From: Rhexocercosporidium sp. MPI-PUGE-AT-0058
Taxonomy: Eukaryota > Ascomycota > Leotiomycetes > Helotiales
NCBI GenBank assembly: GCA_020746875.1
Contig: JAGTJL010000015.1
Location: 1,922,001 to 1,986,000, forward strand
Length of the DNA: 64,000 bases
Direction of reading: 5' to 3'
The notes under the pieces are model-generated. The model was not told the DNA's origin, did no database searches, and saw only the letters and a program-made list of their open reading frames with translations. Position numbers and translations under genes: made by a program. Of the stretch, positions 34,022 to 45,099 are shown in pieces; the stretch's first letter is position 1, and each line of letters starts with the position of its first letter.

Positions 34022-36470
34022 ATCGTCAGTGCGCTGCCTGTAATTCTGCGTGCTCTCGCTTATAGTTAGGGAAAGCGAGTGTCACAGGAAAGTAAGTGTC
34101 ACAGCTTAAATAGTAATAATTATAATTCCTTACCAAAAAACGCGTACTTTTAATCGCGACTATAACGCTTTATAACGCAATTACATCCACTCTACTCACT
34201 GATTTTTCCTAGATATTATGGAGCTATTGAGTAACTTTTATTTTATTCATATTATAAAGTCCGCATATAATCGAGCCTTTTAGGAGGCAAGAGATTAGGC
34301 TCTAAATAACCTTAAAAGGCCATTAAAAAACGTAACACGTATTTTTTATATAAAAAAAGATATATTACGTTAATTAATATATAAGTTAAAGTATAAGACT
34401 TAAAATGCCTTTAAAGGCTTTTATTGCCATAGCGGCAATAATATCATCTTAATAACGACGTAAAATGAGGCCATTTAATAGTATTATTACAAGTAATGAG
34501 AAGCTAACTTAAGTGTAACTCATAAAATAATTAGAATAGCTATTAAGTATTTATAAAAAGTAGTTTTATATATAATTTATATTAAATTAACTATTAACGT
34601 CTATAAATTACATTTCCTTTTCTCGCTCCTTTATTTAAACGCTAGTTTACTAATTAACTAAAGAATAATCCGAACCTCCACATAATTAAGACTAAGCCAA
34701 TTAAGCATATTAGACTCGAATCTCATACGGAAGAAGACGTTAAGAAGTGATTCGCTGAGTTAGACGAGGTAATGAAGAAATATAAAATCAATAAAAGCAA
34801 AAAATTATTAAATATAAACGAATCTGAAGTGCGAGTTGGCTGCCTTACTAAAGAGTTAATTATTATTCCGATAGCTATTAAAAAGCTTTATATAGCCTTA
34901 CTAGAGAATCGCAAATCTCTTATTATAATCGAGACAATTCAAGGAGATAAAAAGAATACTCTTCCTTTATTTATTATTACTTTAAGAAAGAAAATAATAA
35001 AGAATTAAATATCCTTAAATCTTATAGGAAACGAGACATTAAATACATTATTATTCAAATATATTAATAAAGACATAATTATAAAATATACCGACCATTT
35101 AAATAAGTATTCTTATGTCGAACCATTTAAACCATAGAAAATGTTACTCTTAAATGGCCATAAGTCTTATTATTGGCTTCTGTTTTAACTTAAGTATATA
35201 AAGAATTACATTTTCTTATCTTATTTCCCTAGTTACCTTATATATATTTTATAACCTCTTAATATCGGCATCTTTTAGCCATAAAAGTATTACTACTTAA
35301 TGGCTATTGCCGCTGCCTTAAGATCTTTTAATTTTAAGTATATTATTACTTCTTTTTTCCGTAATCTCACGGGAATTCGTTAAAAAGCTATATAATAGTA
35401 TATAATTGTTAACGCTTTTACTACGTTAAGAATATGGCCTTTTAATATTTAAGCCGGCTTAAAGAAGATGCGGTCTTACGGCAATAAGAAGCGTAATATT
35501 ATAAATATAAAAGTTATTAAAAATAAATTAAATTTACCTTTATTACCTCCGTTAAGGCCTTATAAATTATAAAGTACGACATTTATTATTAACTCGTTTA
35601 TTAATAAAGACTCTATATAGTTTTTAAATAATTCTCGTAATATCTTCTCTTAAACGATATAAAATACTACGGTTGAGCTACAAAAGGCTCACCTAACTAC
35701 AGTCGAGCATACGACTTTACAGCAAAAGATTAAAAAAGACAATAAGCGCAAGAAGACTTCTCGTCGAAGTATATATAAAAGTGGAGGCGTAGGTAACGTC
35801 GACGACTTACAAGAAAGAATTCGTATTCGAGAAAAGACTAAAAAGACGGAGGCTTTACGTAAAGCTTAATACAACCTCACTCAAGCAATTAATAAGTCAA
35901 AAGAAAGCCTCCGAGTTACAGGAGCCGCAATTAGAAAAAGCTACCGAATAAATAAGGAGTTATTAAAAAGCTATAAAGCGCGTGAAAAGTTCACTCTAAC
36001 TAATGTCTTAATTCCTGTGAGAAAGCCTAATAAAGCTCCGAACGTTATAAAAGCTCTTTTTCTTACGCCTTAAGGCCATCCCGAATTCTATTACGCCGTA
36101 ATTCAGGCTCAATTAGCTGTCGATAGAGTTAAGAGCGACGAAATTGTATTCTTTATAAAGCCTATAATAAGAGAGGCCATTAATTATAAGAATCTAATGG
36201 AGTCTTCCTCTGCGCCGGACGTAGAGCTCGAAGATATACCTAAGGCACTAGACAGCTCTAATATTAAGTCTAATATAGGCTTAATTAACTCTATAACTCG
36301 TAATATTAATTTTATACAATTTTAATAATAATTAACGGTGCAAATTCTTAATTACTATATAAATTAAGTGGTGCAGGGGAATCTGAGCTATGACACTTGC
36401 TTTCCTGTGACACTCGCTTTCCCTGACTATAAGCGAGAGCACGCAGAATTACAGGCAGCGCACTGACGAT
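34022..36470 (+). mobile_element. pogo2: complete Fot1/pogo DNA transposon inside C2H2 gene
   Basis: 2,449 bp with TIRs of about 82 bp (left begins ATCGTCAGTGCGCTGCC, right is its complement) and TA at 34020-34021 and 36471-36472. Each TIR carries the GAAAG...GTGTCAC motif twice at a 17-bp period (34071 and 34088). The inside is RIP-mutated, the TIRs much less so. A family relative of pogo1, with a shared GAAAGCGAGTGTC core but different outer ends. Confidence 0.92.
34690..36325 (+). pseudogene. pogo2 transposase relic (DDE, pogo/Fot1)
   Basis: From 34772 an open stretch reads NESEVRVGCLTKELIIIPI then ALLENRKSLIIIETIQG and PLFIITLRKKIIKN. This is the first catalytic block of pogo DDE transposases, with the Asp of the NxDE motif now Asn. 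Later pieces are MLLLNGHKSYYW (LLLDGH in active copies) and PLNIGIF (QPLDVGVF). Stops are RIP type. The CENPB-like N terminus is not readable. Confidence 0.8.
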
Positions 36471-37956
36471 TATGGCCTCAGGTCATCAAGTACATGGACT
36501 CTAGAAAATTGATAACCATGCGTCCTATCTATTCTGCTGGATTGGGTGAGCCATACTCCCAAGCTTTGAAATCTGTTGGATCAACCATTGAAAAACAATA
36601 CGGACAGACGAAAGGGGCTAGAAAGTCTTTCGCGCTTTCGGGCGGCGGGGGAATTCTCAACCATCCTCCTTCGTTCGAGCTTTGATTGTTGGTAATGTGA
36701 GTTCTCTGACTCTTCCCAGAGATAGAGACCGCAAGTTTAACCGTAGGAGGTTTAATCGTGGATACCGTTGTCTTTGTCAGCTCTGTATAACCAGTCCGTA
36801 TTGTTCGAGTGTCAGCTGGTAAGGCCGCTTGGACAACTTTAATAGGGACGTTTTCCAACGGTTTTGGGGTTGTATTGATAGCCTCTGATAGATTTACTTC
36901 GCGATAATGTTGAATCTTATGCATGTGTCGTTTATGCCCTGCAAATAACTGCCGGCGTTTAGTGTTTGATTGAGCAAGACCGCGGAGGAGCTGCTGATCG
37001 GAGCACTTCTGGAACTTATCCTGGGCATGCCTTAGGTCAGCGTCGTGCCAGAATATCATATCAATCTTGGCCGCTCGGGCTGTTCGGTCACGATGGGCGG
37101 GATTCTGGATGGTAATCGAGAATTTGTAAAGGCTTGTGATGATATTATCGAGTTTTTGAACAAGAGCGTGCATTCTGGAGTCATGACTTCTGTTATCCTG
37201 GGAGTTCGAAACACCAATGAGAGCTTTCTGACTGCTCGTCAATGAATTATCAAACCCACTCGACGACGAGTAGTCATCCAGTGGTGATCTTGTGACATTT
37301 GTACAAGAAGCCTCATCGATAGCTAACAAGATCGACATTGATGGGTGCGACTCACCGTCTTTCAACACCTGGAAGAGATCATTGAAGTGATCTCGCACTT
37401 CCTGAAGCAATTCCGGAGCTTCTCTTAATCTGTGGTCCAACGACATTCGGTCCATATGATGACGGTGCGCACCATGATTACCCGCCCATATTCTAAGTCT
37501 TCAGTAAAGCACTTGGACCTCTTCCGCAACTGATGAATTCTGCGCTAAAGGCATCAAGGTTGTGAAATCTACTGCACATCTAGAGTATAAGGACGAGACC
37601 GTTGTTACACTGTTCGAAAGATGAACGGCTTCTTTATCAGAGCCTGGACTGGCGCTCTCATAGTCATCTGCCGCCTCATCTCGGGCAGCCTTAGCACTCC
37701 CAGTGATAGATTTGGATATCGGTGATCCGGGAGCCTAGAGGGACGATGAAGCCATCGGTATTCAAGGGTATGCACTGCGGGGTGTCGTCTTTATTCAAAC
37801 GTATCAAAGAGCTGTCGTGTTTTGTACGATACAACTACTTAGGCACATAATAATGAACTTACACTTGCTCTTACTTTCTCAATCTCAGCCTCGTCCATCG
37901 ATCACGGCGCTTCCCAAACCACGACCATCCTGGCTTCAAATTGCGATTGACTCGCA

Positions 37957-39020
37957 ATGTCTAGGTTCGAGGTCGCTGGTATCGTACTTGGAGGTTTCCC
38001 TCTTCTAATTGAAACGTTGAAATTCTATGTCGAGGAACGCGGAGTGAGCCTTTGTATTTCTTTTTCCCCAGCCTGATTGATCACTCCTTGGTGTTGACAA
38101 AACATCGAGATGTCGCTCAATCTCCATAACTGAGACCAAGTTCAATCCCTATTCTATAGAGTGAAGCTAATCGGCCTGTGTATCTTAGGCAATTAAGGAT
38201 TTCTGCGATTGCCAGCCTCTTGCCGAGTCCATCTCCCGCCAGCTGAAGCGGGAAAGGTGACTTTCGAGAATAGCGTGAGATGTCTCCTCAACGCAGCAGC
38301 AACGCAATCAGAAACGACCTCTGGCAGATGTCGTTGAAATGATGAGGTCGCCAGATGACCTTCGATGGATCGAGGAAGCTGTCCGTTCCGAAGGTATCTT
38401 CAGTCACAAGATTGCATCACTCTACTCCGATATTCGTAAGGATCTAGAGCAAATCTTACCTAGCATCCAAGAAAGCCTTGATAAAGTACCGGTGAGCTTA
38501 TTTATTTCCTTGATCTCCTTCCGTCAGCATCCCTCGATGCCAAAGAAATCATGCCAATGTAATATAGCCAATCCAACCGAGCAAGCCAATTCCGAGGAAA
38601 CAATGGGAGCGTCTGAAGTTTGCCATTAAGCAAGACCAGCTCGAAGTGCAATTAACAAAGGCAGAAACCCTCAACCGCTTCCTCGTGAACCTAACTAGAG
38701 AAAACGTGATGGCGAGCTCCGCAGAAACCAAGCGGTCTGCCAGGCACTATAAAGCGATTCGTGAACATGCTATTCTGATGGCCGAGGCGCTTCAGAACAA
38801 ACTTCTTAGTCGAGAGTGTATTTGCCGCTCGACGCACAACGCGAACCTCGTGCTAGAAGTTCGCACGGGGCGAAAACGAACCAAAAGTCACTGCTTCCAC
38901 GTGCTGTTTGGATTGGATGCATCGGCTTCCGCCGATACATCGTTACCCTGGAAGATTCGCGAAATGGAAATCCACGGCCATGATGGCTGTGTGTATTTAT
39001 TCGGCTTTACTTTATTAATA
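37957..39020 (+). pseudogene. Second DUF7580-like gene relic, truncated by element A'
   Basis: Starts at ATG 37957 with the typical DUF7580 N terminus MSRFEVAGIVLGGFPLLIET, followed by an intron-like GTGAGC after EERG. Then, in shifting frames: LAESISRQLKRE, FENSVRCLLNAA, MRSPDDLRWIEEAVRSEGIF and YSDIRKDLEQILPSIQESL. An intron-like GTGAGC at 38491 precedes LKFAIKQDQLEVQLTKAETL, AIREHAILMAEALQ, ECICRSTHNANLVLEVRTGR and HCFHVLFGLDA. The C-terminal half is missing, replaced by the degraded chromovirus from about 39010. Several frame changes remain unexplained by introns, so it is called a pseudogene. It faces away from the minus-strand DUF7580-like gene across the C2H2 gene. Confidence 0.6.
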
Positions 39021-39103
39021 TTTTAGCGGGAGATATTATATAACTTAGAAAATTTATATTTTAAATGCTAAAAGAGTATTTCGATAACTTAACGAAGAGA
39101 TCT
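39010..39103 (-). pseudogene. Element A' RT fragment beyond pogo3
   Basis: Minus strand reads VDLFVKLSKYSFSI*NINFL then SYIISP, the thumb-side motif of gypsy RT (KxSKCxFxxxxxxFLGYIIS). The preceding residues RQVLKRL lie across pogo3 near 54975-55000. Confidence 0.75.
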
Positions 39104-40340
39104 ACCGTATTAATTGTAATACAGCGCCATGGCGCTATATCTTTTTGGCGGTAAATTAATAGTTTTAGACCTAGCGCTATAGTCAAGGATGGCGCTATAG
39201 ATTATAATTTCCCCTTAAATCCCTACTAAAACACCACTTTTTTTAATGACTTATTTGCCATCTTTAACCACTTTTTTAATCCCTTTAATAATACCTCTTT
39301 TCGTATAATATCGTTAATATGCCGCCGATTCCGCGTATCCCTTCGGGTCCTTTACTAGCCGGCCAAGCTACTTTAAATCTACAAAGTCTTTTACAGCCTC
39401 TAAAGCCTCGCTCTCGACCTAGACCAATTGTTAAACACGTAATCTCTTACTCTTAACGTGTTTTAAGTCGTAAATATAATAATATAAACAGTCTCGCAGA
39501 CTCAGAATTCGACGATTACGTTACTTAAAAGCGATATTCTTACTCTCGAGAGTATAAGTTAACTATGGTCACGTATTAAGAGACTATATACCGTTAACTT
39601 AAAGATGATACCAACGAGCGTATTACTATTCGATACGCGGCACGCAAACTATATATCTTAAGGTTTACATTCCGTAATTAAATTAAAAAAAAGACCGAGA
39701 TTTTAGGCCAAAAGAGAGGGACATTTCGTGTTCGAAAGCCGTGGGGTAAAGTTAAGAAACTAGAGATGAAAATAAGGCTAAAAGTCCGGTTCGATAAGGC
39801 TAGGTTAAAAGGACAAGCTATCTTTGCCAAATGATTAATTCGGAATGCTAAAGAAATATATAATAAGCTTTACTTTAAGCGTGTTATTCATAGGGAAGGA
39901 GGTTTAAACCTTTACTTTGGCTTTCGATGGTCTCCTGGTTGACTTGCTGGCTTCAAACACCGCTACAGAATCTCCTTTTAAGTAGGCATTAAACGAGCTT
40001 AAAAGGCACTTGAAGAGCTTCGGAATGTGATTATTAATTAGCTTTAATTTAATCGTCGAAATACTGTCGTTACTCTTACCTCCGATTGTGGTAAACCTCG
40101 CTCTCCGACTATACTTATTGTAAGAAGATATAAGCTTTCTAAGATCGCAAATATAAATTAAACACCGCTCGCTTTTAAGTTTTAAAGAGGTCGTATTTAC
40201 GTTAGCAAAGGTGTTAAAACTGTTACCTTAAGGACTGTAAGAAGTGGCTAAGACAAACAATAAGCTACTCTTTAAGTTATCGTTTTCGCAGATGGCGTAA
40301 ATTAATGTAAACCTCTTCTTATATTCAAAGGCAAGCTAGG

Positions 40341-40595
40341 TGTTACGGCTGGCTAAAGGTTAATACGGTGCAAGAAATAGCTTTGTATTTAGACCTAAAG
40401 CTACGCTTAAAATCAAGAAAAAAAGATAAAGAGAAAAGAAGAACTCTTTATAAGAGGGAGCTTTAATATAAATACATAAAGGGTCCTCCTAGCCTTTCCT
40501 AATTAGGCTTAGCGCTATAGTTGCCATGCCAAGGCAATGTTACGAGTGATGCCGAGCTCACTCGGTTAGAATATAAGGCGCTAAGAATCGTAATA
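40341..40595 (-). repeat. 3' LTR of element C
   Basis: 255 bp, TGTTACGG...CGTAATA, partner of 53619-53873. Contains TATAAATA-like sequence and a GAGCTCACTCGGTTAGAAT block conserved between copies. Confidence 0.9.
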
Positions 40596-40621
40596 TTACC
40601 CTCCTTTCTTAAAGAATTACG

Positions 40622-41088
40622 TATTACGATCCGTGTATTTACTCGGTATAAATACGGTGGGTTGGGTATTAATTTTAATGATCGAGAAGTAAGTGTATTA
40701 CGTACGGTAGAATAAATAATAATTAGTATAAGTGAGATACTATTTTTAGTTAAGCATAAAGCTCTTATTTAATAATAGACGTGCTAGTTTTATATAAAAC
40801 CTTCGTTTTCTTTGGATCTCGAGGATCCTAAGGTCCTCGAGTTCCCTGGATCCCTAAATCTTAAAGATTCTGAGATTTATTACGTGACTTATAATCGCGG
40901 AAACTCGCGGTTATAATATTACTTTTAAGATTATATTATAAATAAAATACTTTAAGTATAAGTAAGTTTTAAGATTTTATTAAGTCTTAAGAGCCGCGCT
41001 CTTAAAAACTACTCGGTTTTTAGGATTATAATAATTCTTAGAATATTTCTTCTTAAGACTTAATAATCGTCCAGGAGCGTTCGTAATA
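40622..41088 (-). repeat. 3' LTR of element B
   Basis: 467 bp. Contains the hairpin CTCGAGGATCC...GGTCCTCGAG, unmutated in both LTRs. Partner of 46973-47439. Confidence 0.9.
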
Positions 41089-41189
41089 TTATTCTCTTCT
41101 TAACTTAGCGTAATCTCTACGCTTAAATATATTAAAGGAAATATCGACGATTGCTTACGGCCGTTTTCTTTTTTTATTATACCTTCCGA

Positions 41190-41696
41190 GCTAAATAAGA
41201 AAATCCGCGAACGTCTGGCCTTCTCTCGAAGAATCGAATCTTCCGGAATTGAAATAATAGCTTATTCTTTATATAAGAAGACTAAGAAGAAATATATAAT
41301 ATCGAATAACGCCGGTTCGACCTGCTGCGCCGAATACGCTTATTTAAGAAAGAAATATAATATTGAAATACCCGCGATTTATGATTAAGAAGCGCTGGAA
41401 GCGGCGGAAGATAAGATCGAGGAGTAAGAGCGGCAGATTCGGCAAGTTATAGCCGAGGCCGCAAGTCGCCTGAATTGCTTTACGCGATAGCGCAAGTTTC
41501 TGAAAAAACAAGAAGTAGAAATACTTTTTCGTGATCTAAAGAGTATAAATAAGTTAAAAGAAGTAAAGGCGCGGGAAATAACGGAAAAGAAGAAGTAAGC
41601 TTTAGTCGCCCGACCGCTTATTCCGCTTTTTATTAGCGATTCCTCTGATTTCCTTATTGTAAACGAGCTGTTGCTTAATTTCGGGGAATCTTTTTA
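41190..41696 (+). pseudogene. Antisense cysteine/coiled-coil reading frame in element B
   Basis: Runs opposite to B's gag-pol, between the end of pol and the 3' LTR. About 169 codons with four stops before the final TAA, each one RIP step from CAA, CAG or TGG. Order: RERLAFSRRIESSGIEII, a cysteine cluster GSTCCAEYAYLRKKYNI (further Cys likely from Tyr), then a charged helix EALEAAEDKIEE*ERQIRQV, AASRLNCFTR*RKFLKKQEV and ILFRDLKSINKLKEV, ending SDFLIVNELLLNFGE. More GC-rich than its surroundings. The Cys cluster plus coiled coil matches the antisense frame of element D. Function unknown; the similarity to orphan fungal predicted proteins is from memory. Confidence 0.55.
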
Positions 41697-41999
41697 AGTA
41701 GATCTGGGTTTCGCGAATAAAATCTTCGGAGTTACTTAAAGTAATAGAAGTTAGATTTAAGTTCTTAAGTATTTTCGGATTATAAGTACTCTTTTTATTT
41801 AATTAAGTATTTAACGACGCCGCGAAAATATTAATAATCTAAAATAGTTTCGATATCGTATTCAGCGTTCGGGTTTACCGGTTATACTTCTGTAATAAGG
41901 GCCGGTAGTGCTTTTAGTAATGCTGGTTCGAGGAGAGATATGTAGAATATCGGGTAGATATTTATAATTTTCGGAAGTATTAATTAATAATTAATTAGT

Positions 42000-43150
42000 C
42001 TTTTAACTTTTGCAATTTTAAATAATCTTAGTTTTTTATAATTTAATTTATTATTTAATCGCTTAGTCGCGATATTTTTTCTAAGTAAGTAAACTTTATT
42101 TTCTTCTTTTAGCGTTAATTTTATATTATGCTTTCTATTATAATAAATAATTGATTTTTATGCAATAAATAGAATATTCGCTAATAATTCGTTATATAAT
42201 TACTTAAATTTATCTTTTTATAATATAGCTTCTTGCGCGGTCCTTTAACTCGTAATTAGTATATTATATACCGTCGGGTTATACCCGTAGTTCGCATAAA
42301 ACGGCGATATTTTAATAATCTCTTAATCCGCGCTATTATATACAAATTAAGCAGTTAAGAGTAGTTAAACTTAGTCGTTCTGCTTATAATTTATATAATA
42401 TCGAAGATAAGTCTTTATTATTTAATTAATTCGTTCTGTTTAGCCGTCGGTTTAAGGGTAAAACGCTATTAACATTTTCTGTTTCATTTTTAAAAGCGAT
42501 ATTAATATTTTCCAGAATTTCGAAGTAAAGAGCTTATCTTTATTTGAGATAATCTCGTTTAATATTCCGTGATTCGCGAAGATCGTTCGGAAGAATACTT
42601 GCGCTATTGTAGGCGCGTTTTATATACTTAATACTAGTATTATATACGCGTATTTTGTTATTTTATCCGTTATCACGCAAATCGAATCGTAAATGATCTC
42701 GGTAATCGGATCCTTTGAGAGTAGTAGTTCGATTACGAAATCTAAGGCGATTGATTTTTATAAGCGTAGCGATATCGTTAGTAACTTTATAAGCTTATAC
42801 GGTATATAATAATTTGCTTTATTCCGTATATATATATCGCAAAACGAGATTACGTCTTTAATTACTTTCTTTATTTTTAAGAAATAATATTCCTTAAAGA
42901 GCCTCGATAGTATCTTAATTATCCCTTAGTATTTATAAGCCGGTAGCTTATATTGCTTTTTAACGAAATCTGCTTTATTTTGAATAAAAATATAAATTCG
43001 TTCTTAATATAAAAGAGTTCTAATATTAGTGAAGGAGAATCTTTCGCTTAATTGCTTCTTTTATTCGGCTATTATCGGATTGTTAGCGTATCTTTTCCAG
43101 ATTTTCTCGAGGACTTAGCTTATTATTATTAGCTGCTTGTAATTAATTAT
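42000..43150 (-). pseudogene. Element B integrase relic
   Basis: Located by position after RNase H on the minus strand. Heavily damaged and shifting frame in my reading; a piece resembling the zinc-binding part (LRYYRGSLRNII) lies near 42900. Catalytic residues not assigned. Confidence 0.45.
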
Positions 43151-43299
43151 TAACGAGTTATTATCTTCTTTTAATACGGTATGCGATTCGTATATTTTAT
43201 TTGCGAGATATTCTGATTTTTTATTAAAAGCGTTAGCTTTAGCGTTTTCCGTTCTTTTAATATATGAAAATCGAAGTTTAATTATAATAAGTATTTCGT

Positions 43300-44500
43300 A
43301 CTATCGAACCTGTTATCGGTTTAGTTTTTTAATAATCGTGAAGTAAATAAGATTTTTATAATTTATTAAGATCCGTATTTCGTAAAGTAATCCCTCGAGA
43401 TAAACTTTCTATTCGCGTACTGCGTTTATAGCTTTTAGTAATTCCTTATTATAAATATCGTAATTAAGTTCTGTTAATAAGAGTTTCCGCGAATAATATA
43501 CAATTAGTTATTATCTGCCGTTCTCGCTTAATTAGCTTAGTACGGCTTTAATAACGTAGTCGGAGGCGTTTGTTTTTATTATGATCTTTTTATTTAGATC
43601 GAAGGATATAAGGACTAGTTTTTTAATAAAAGCTTTCTTAAGGTCTCGGAAGGCTGTTTTTGCTTTATTGTTCTAGTCGAAGTTTTTGTCCTTATATATT
43701 AATTCTGTAAGTAATACGGCGATTTTCGAGTAATTTCGAACGAATCATTAATAAAAATTAGCAAATTTTAAGAAAGATTATATTTTCTTAATATTTATAA
43801 GTCTAATCTACTCGACGATTGTTTTGATCTTTTGGAAGTTTATAGCCAGTCTTGTAATAATAATTATATATCTTAGGAAAATAATTTCTTTTTTATAAAA
43901 ATAATATTTTTTAGGTTTCAGAAGTATTAAGGAAGCCTCGAGTTTCTTTAATATCGCTATAACGTTTTTCACGTATTATTTCTTTATTTTAAAATAAATT
44001 AAAATATTATTTAAATAATATATATATATTACGTTTAAGTATTATTATAAAATATTATTAATTAAATACTGAAATATAATAAGCGCGTTAATTAGTCCAA
44101 AAGGCATAATCGTATACTCGTAATAACTGAAACGTATGCGAAATACTATTTTCTTTTCTTTTTTTTCAATTATTCTTACGAGGTTGTACGCGCTTCGTAA
44201 GTCTAATTAAATAAAGATCTTAGCGCCGTTAAGCCTATCGCGTAGCTCTTTAGCTAAGGGTAATACGTAACGATTCTTTTTAATAATATCGTTTAATTAA
44301 CGGTAGTCGATATATATTCTTTATTCGCTGTTTTTCTTTATTATAAAAAGAACGTTATTTCTTTAAAAAGATTTAGATTCTCGAATGAATCTTTTCGCTA
44401 AGTTTTTATTAATATATTTCTTAATCGTTATTAAGTCTGTAGCTAAATATTCCCGTAATAATTGGAATATTAACTTTATACTTTCAGTTAACTCGATCCG
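43300..44500 (-). pseudogene. Element B reverse transcriptase and RNase H relic
   Basis: RT: IYIDYR*LNDIIKKNRYVL, IFI*LDLRSAYNLVRI, YEYTIMPFGLINALIIFQ and YIYYLNNILIY (catalytic box at 44006-44017, both Asp to Asn), then FLKFANFYL*FVRNYSKIA. RNase H: IIIKTNASDYVIKAVLS (TDAS in active copies), YYSRKLLLTELNYDIYNKEL and REWKVYLEG. A very clear Ty3/gypsy signature despite stops. Confidence 0.88.
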
Positions 44501-45099
44501 ATAATTGTAATTCTGGTATTTAAGCAAGGCGCTGTTATTTAATTCTTCTTTAAATAATGCCTTAAACCGTTTATATTTTAATAATATATCGACCGTTATA
44601 AGGCTTGTTATTTTATTTTTAAGCTTTTTTTTAAAAGTTACGCTTAACTTTTTTAAGCTTTTTGCTACTTTCTTATCTTAGAAATAGCTTTTATAATTAC
44701 TGAATTCTAACTTTTACGTTTTTTAGTCGATTTTCGGGTTATAAAGTTATATTTATAATAATCTTAAGATAATATTATATTTCTTAATTCAGGTTATATC
44801 GAACTGGATATATTCGGAATATCCGCCGATTCTTATATATAATAATTCTATTTACATATCGATTAGGCTATTTACGGCAAGTCCTTTATTAGCGAGTATT
44901 AATTAATATTTATCTTTTTTAACTTCGGTAGGTAGGAGATGTTAGATTATAATAATAAGAGATATAAAGTTCTTTTGCGCTCCGGAATTTATTATTACTT
45001 GTAATTTCATTTTTTAAATATCGACGTCGAAAGTTAAGTGATTACCTTCTTTTATAGCTGCGAGCGTACGCTCGTTTATTCCTTCAACGTAGATTTCTT

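Larger units (their letters stand above)
33622..37755 (-). pseudogene. C2H2 zinc-finger protein gene split by pogo2
   Basis: Exon 1 runs 37755-36557 with two stops (TAG at 37735-37737, TGA at 37501-37503). It holds LRIWAGNHGAHRHHMDRMSL, LDHRLREAPELLQEVRDHF, and near its end FVCPYCFSMVD. A 56-bp intron (36501-36556) joins AWE to VHVLDDLRP, then pogo2 interrupts at TA. Beyond it: YTCTFADCPSATTLYERFSE, EWFCNFCNEVYASRDSFTSH, then (one frameshift) DCILGCSFSGDVHALQRHL and LRQLAIYTLP. This is the usual layout of a large Pezizomycotina C2H2 family with a DLRPYxCT-type first finger. With the element and one TA removed, codons CCA-TAT-ACC are restored. Cellular role unknown. Confidence 0.75.

Noticed and set aside
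39319..40340. Reading this stretch as a host gene
   Set aside because: It lies inside TIRs with a TA duplication and joins in frame with 53879-54764 to a pogo/Tigger transposase.
40800..40860. Strong hairpin CTCGAGGATCC...GGTCCTCGAG as a possible terminator or ncRNA
   Set aside because: It is part of the LTR of element B and repeated in the second LTR at 47165-47205; treated as an LTR feature.
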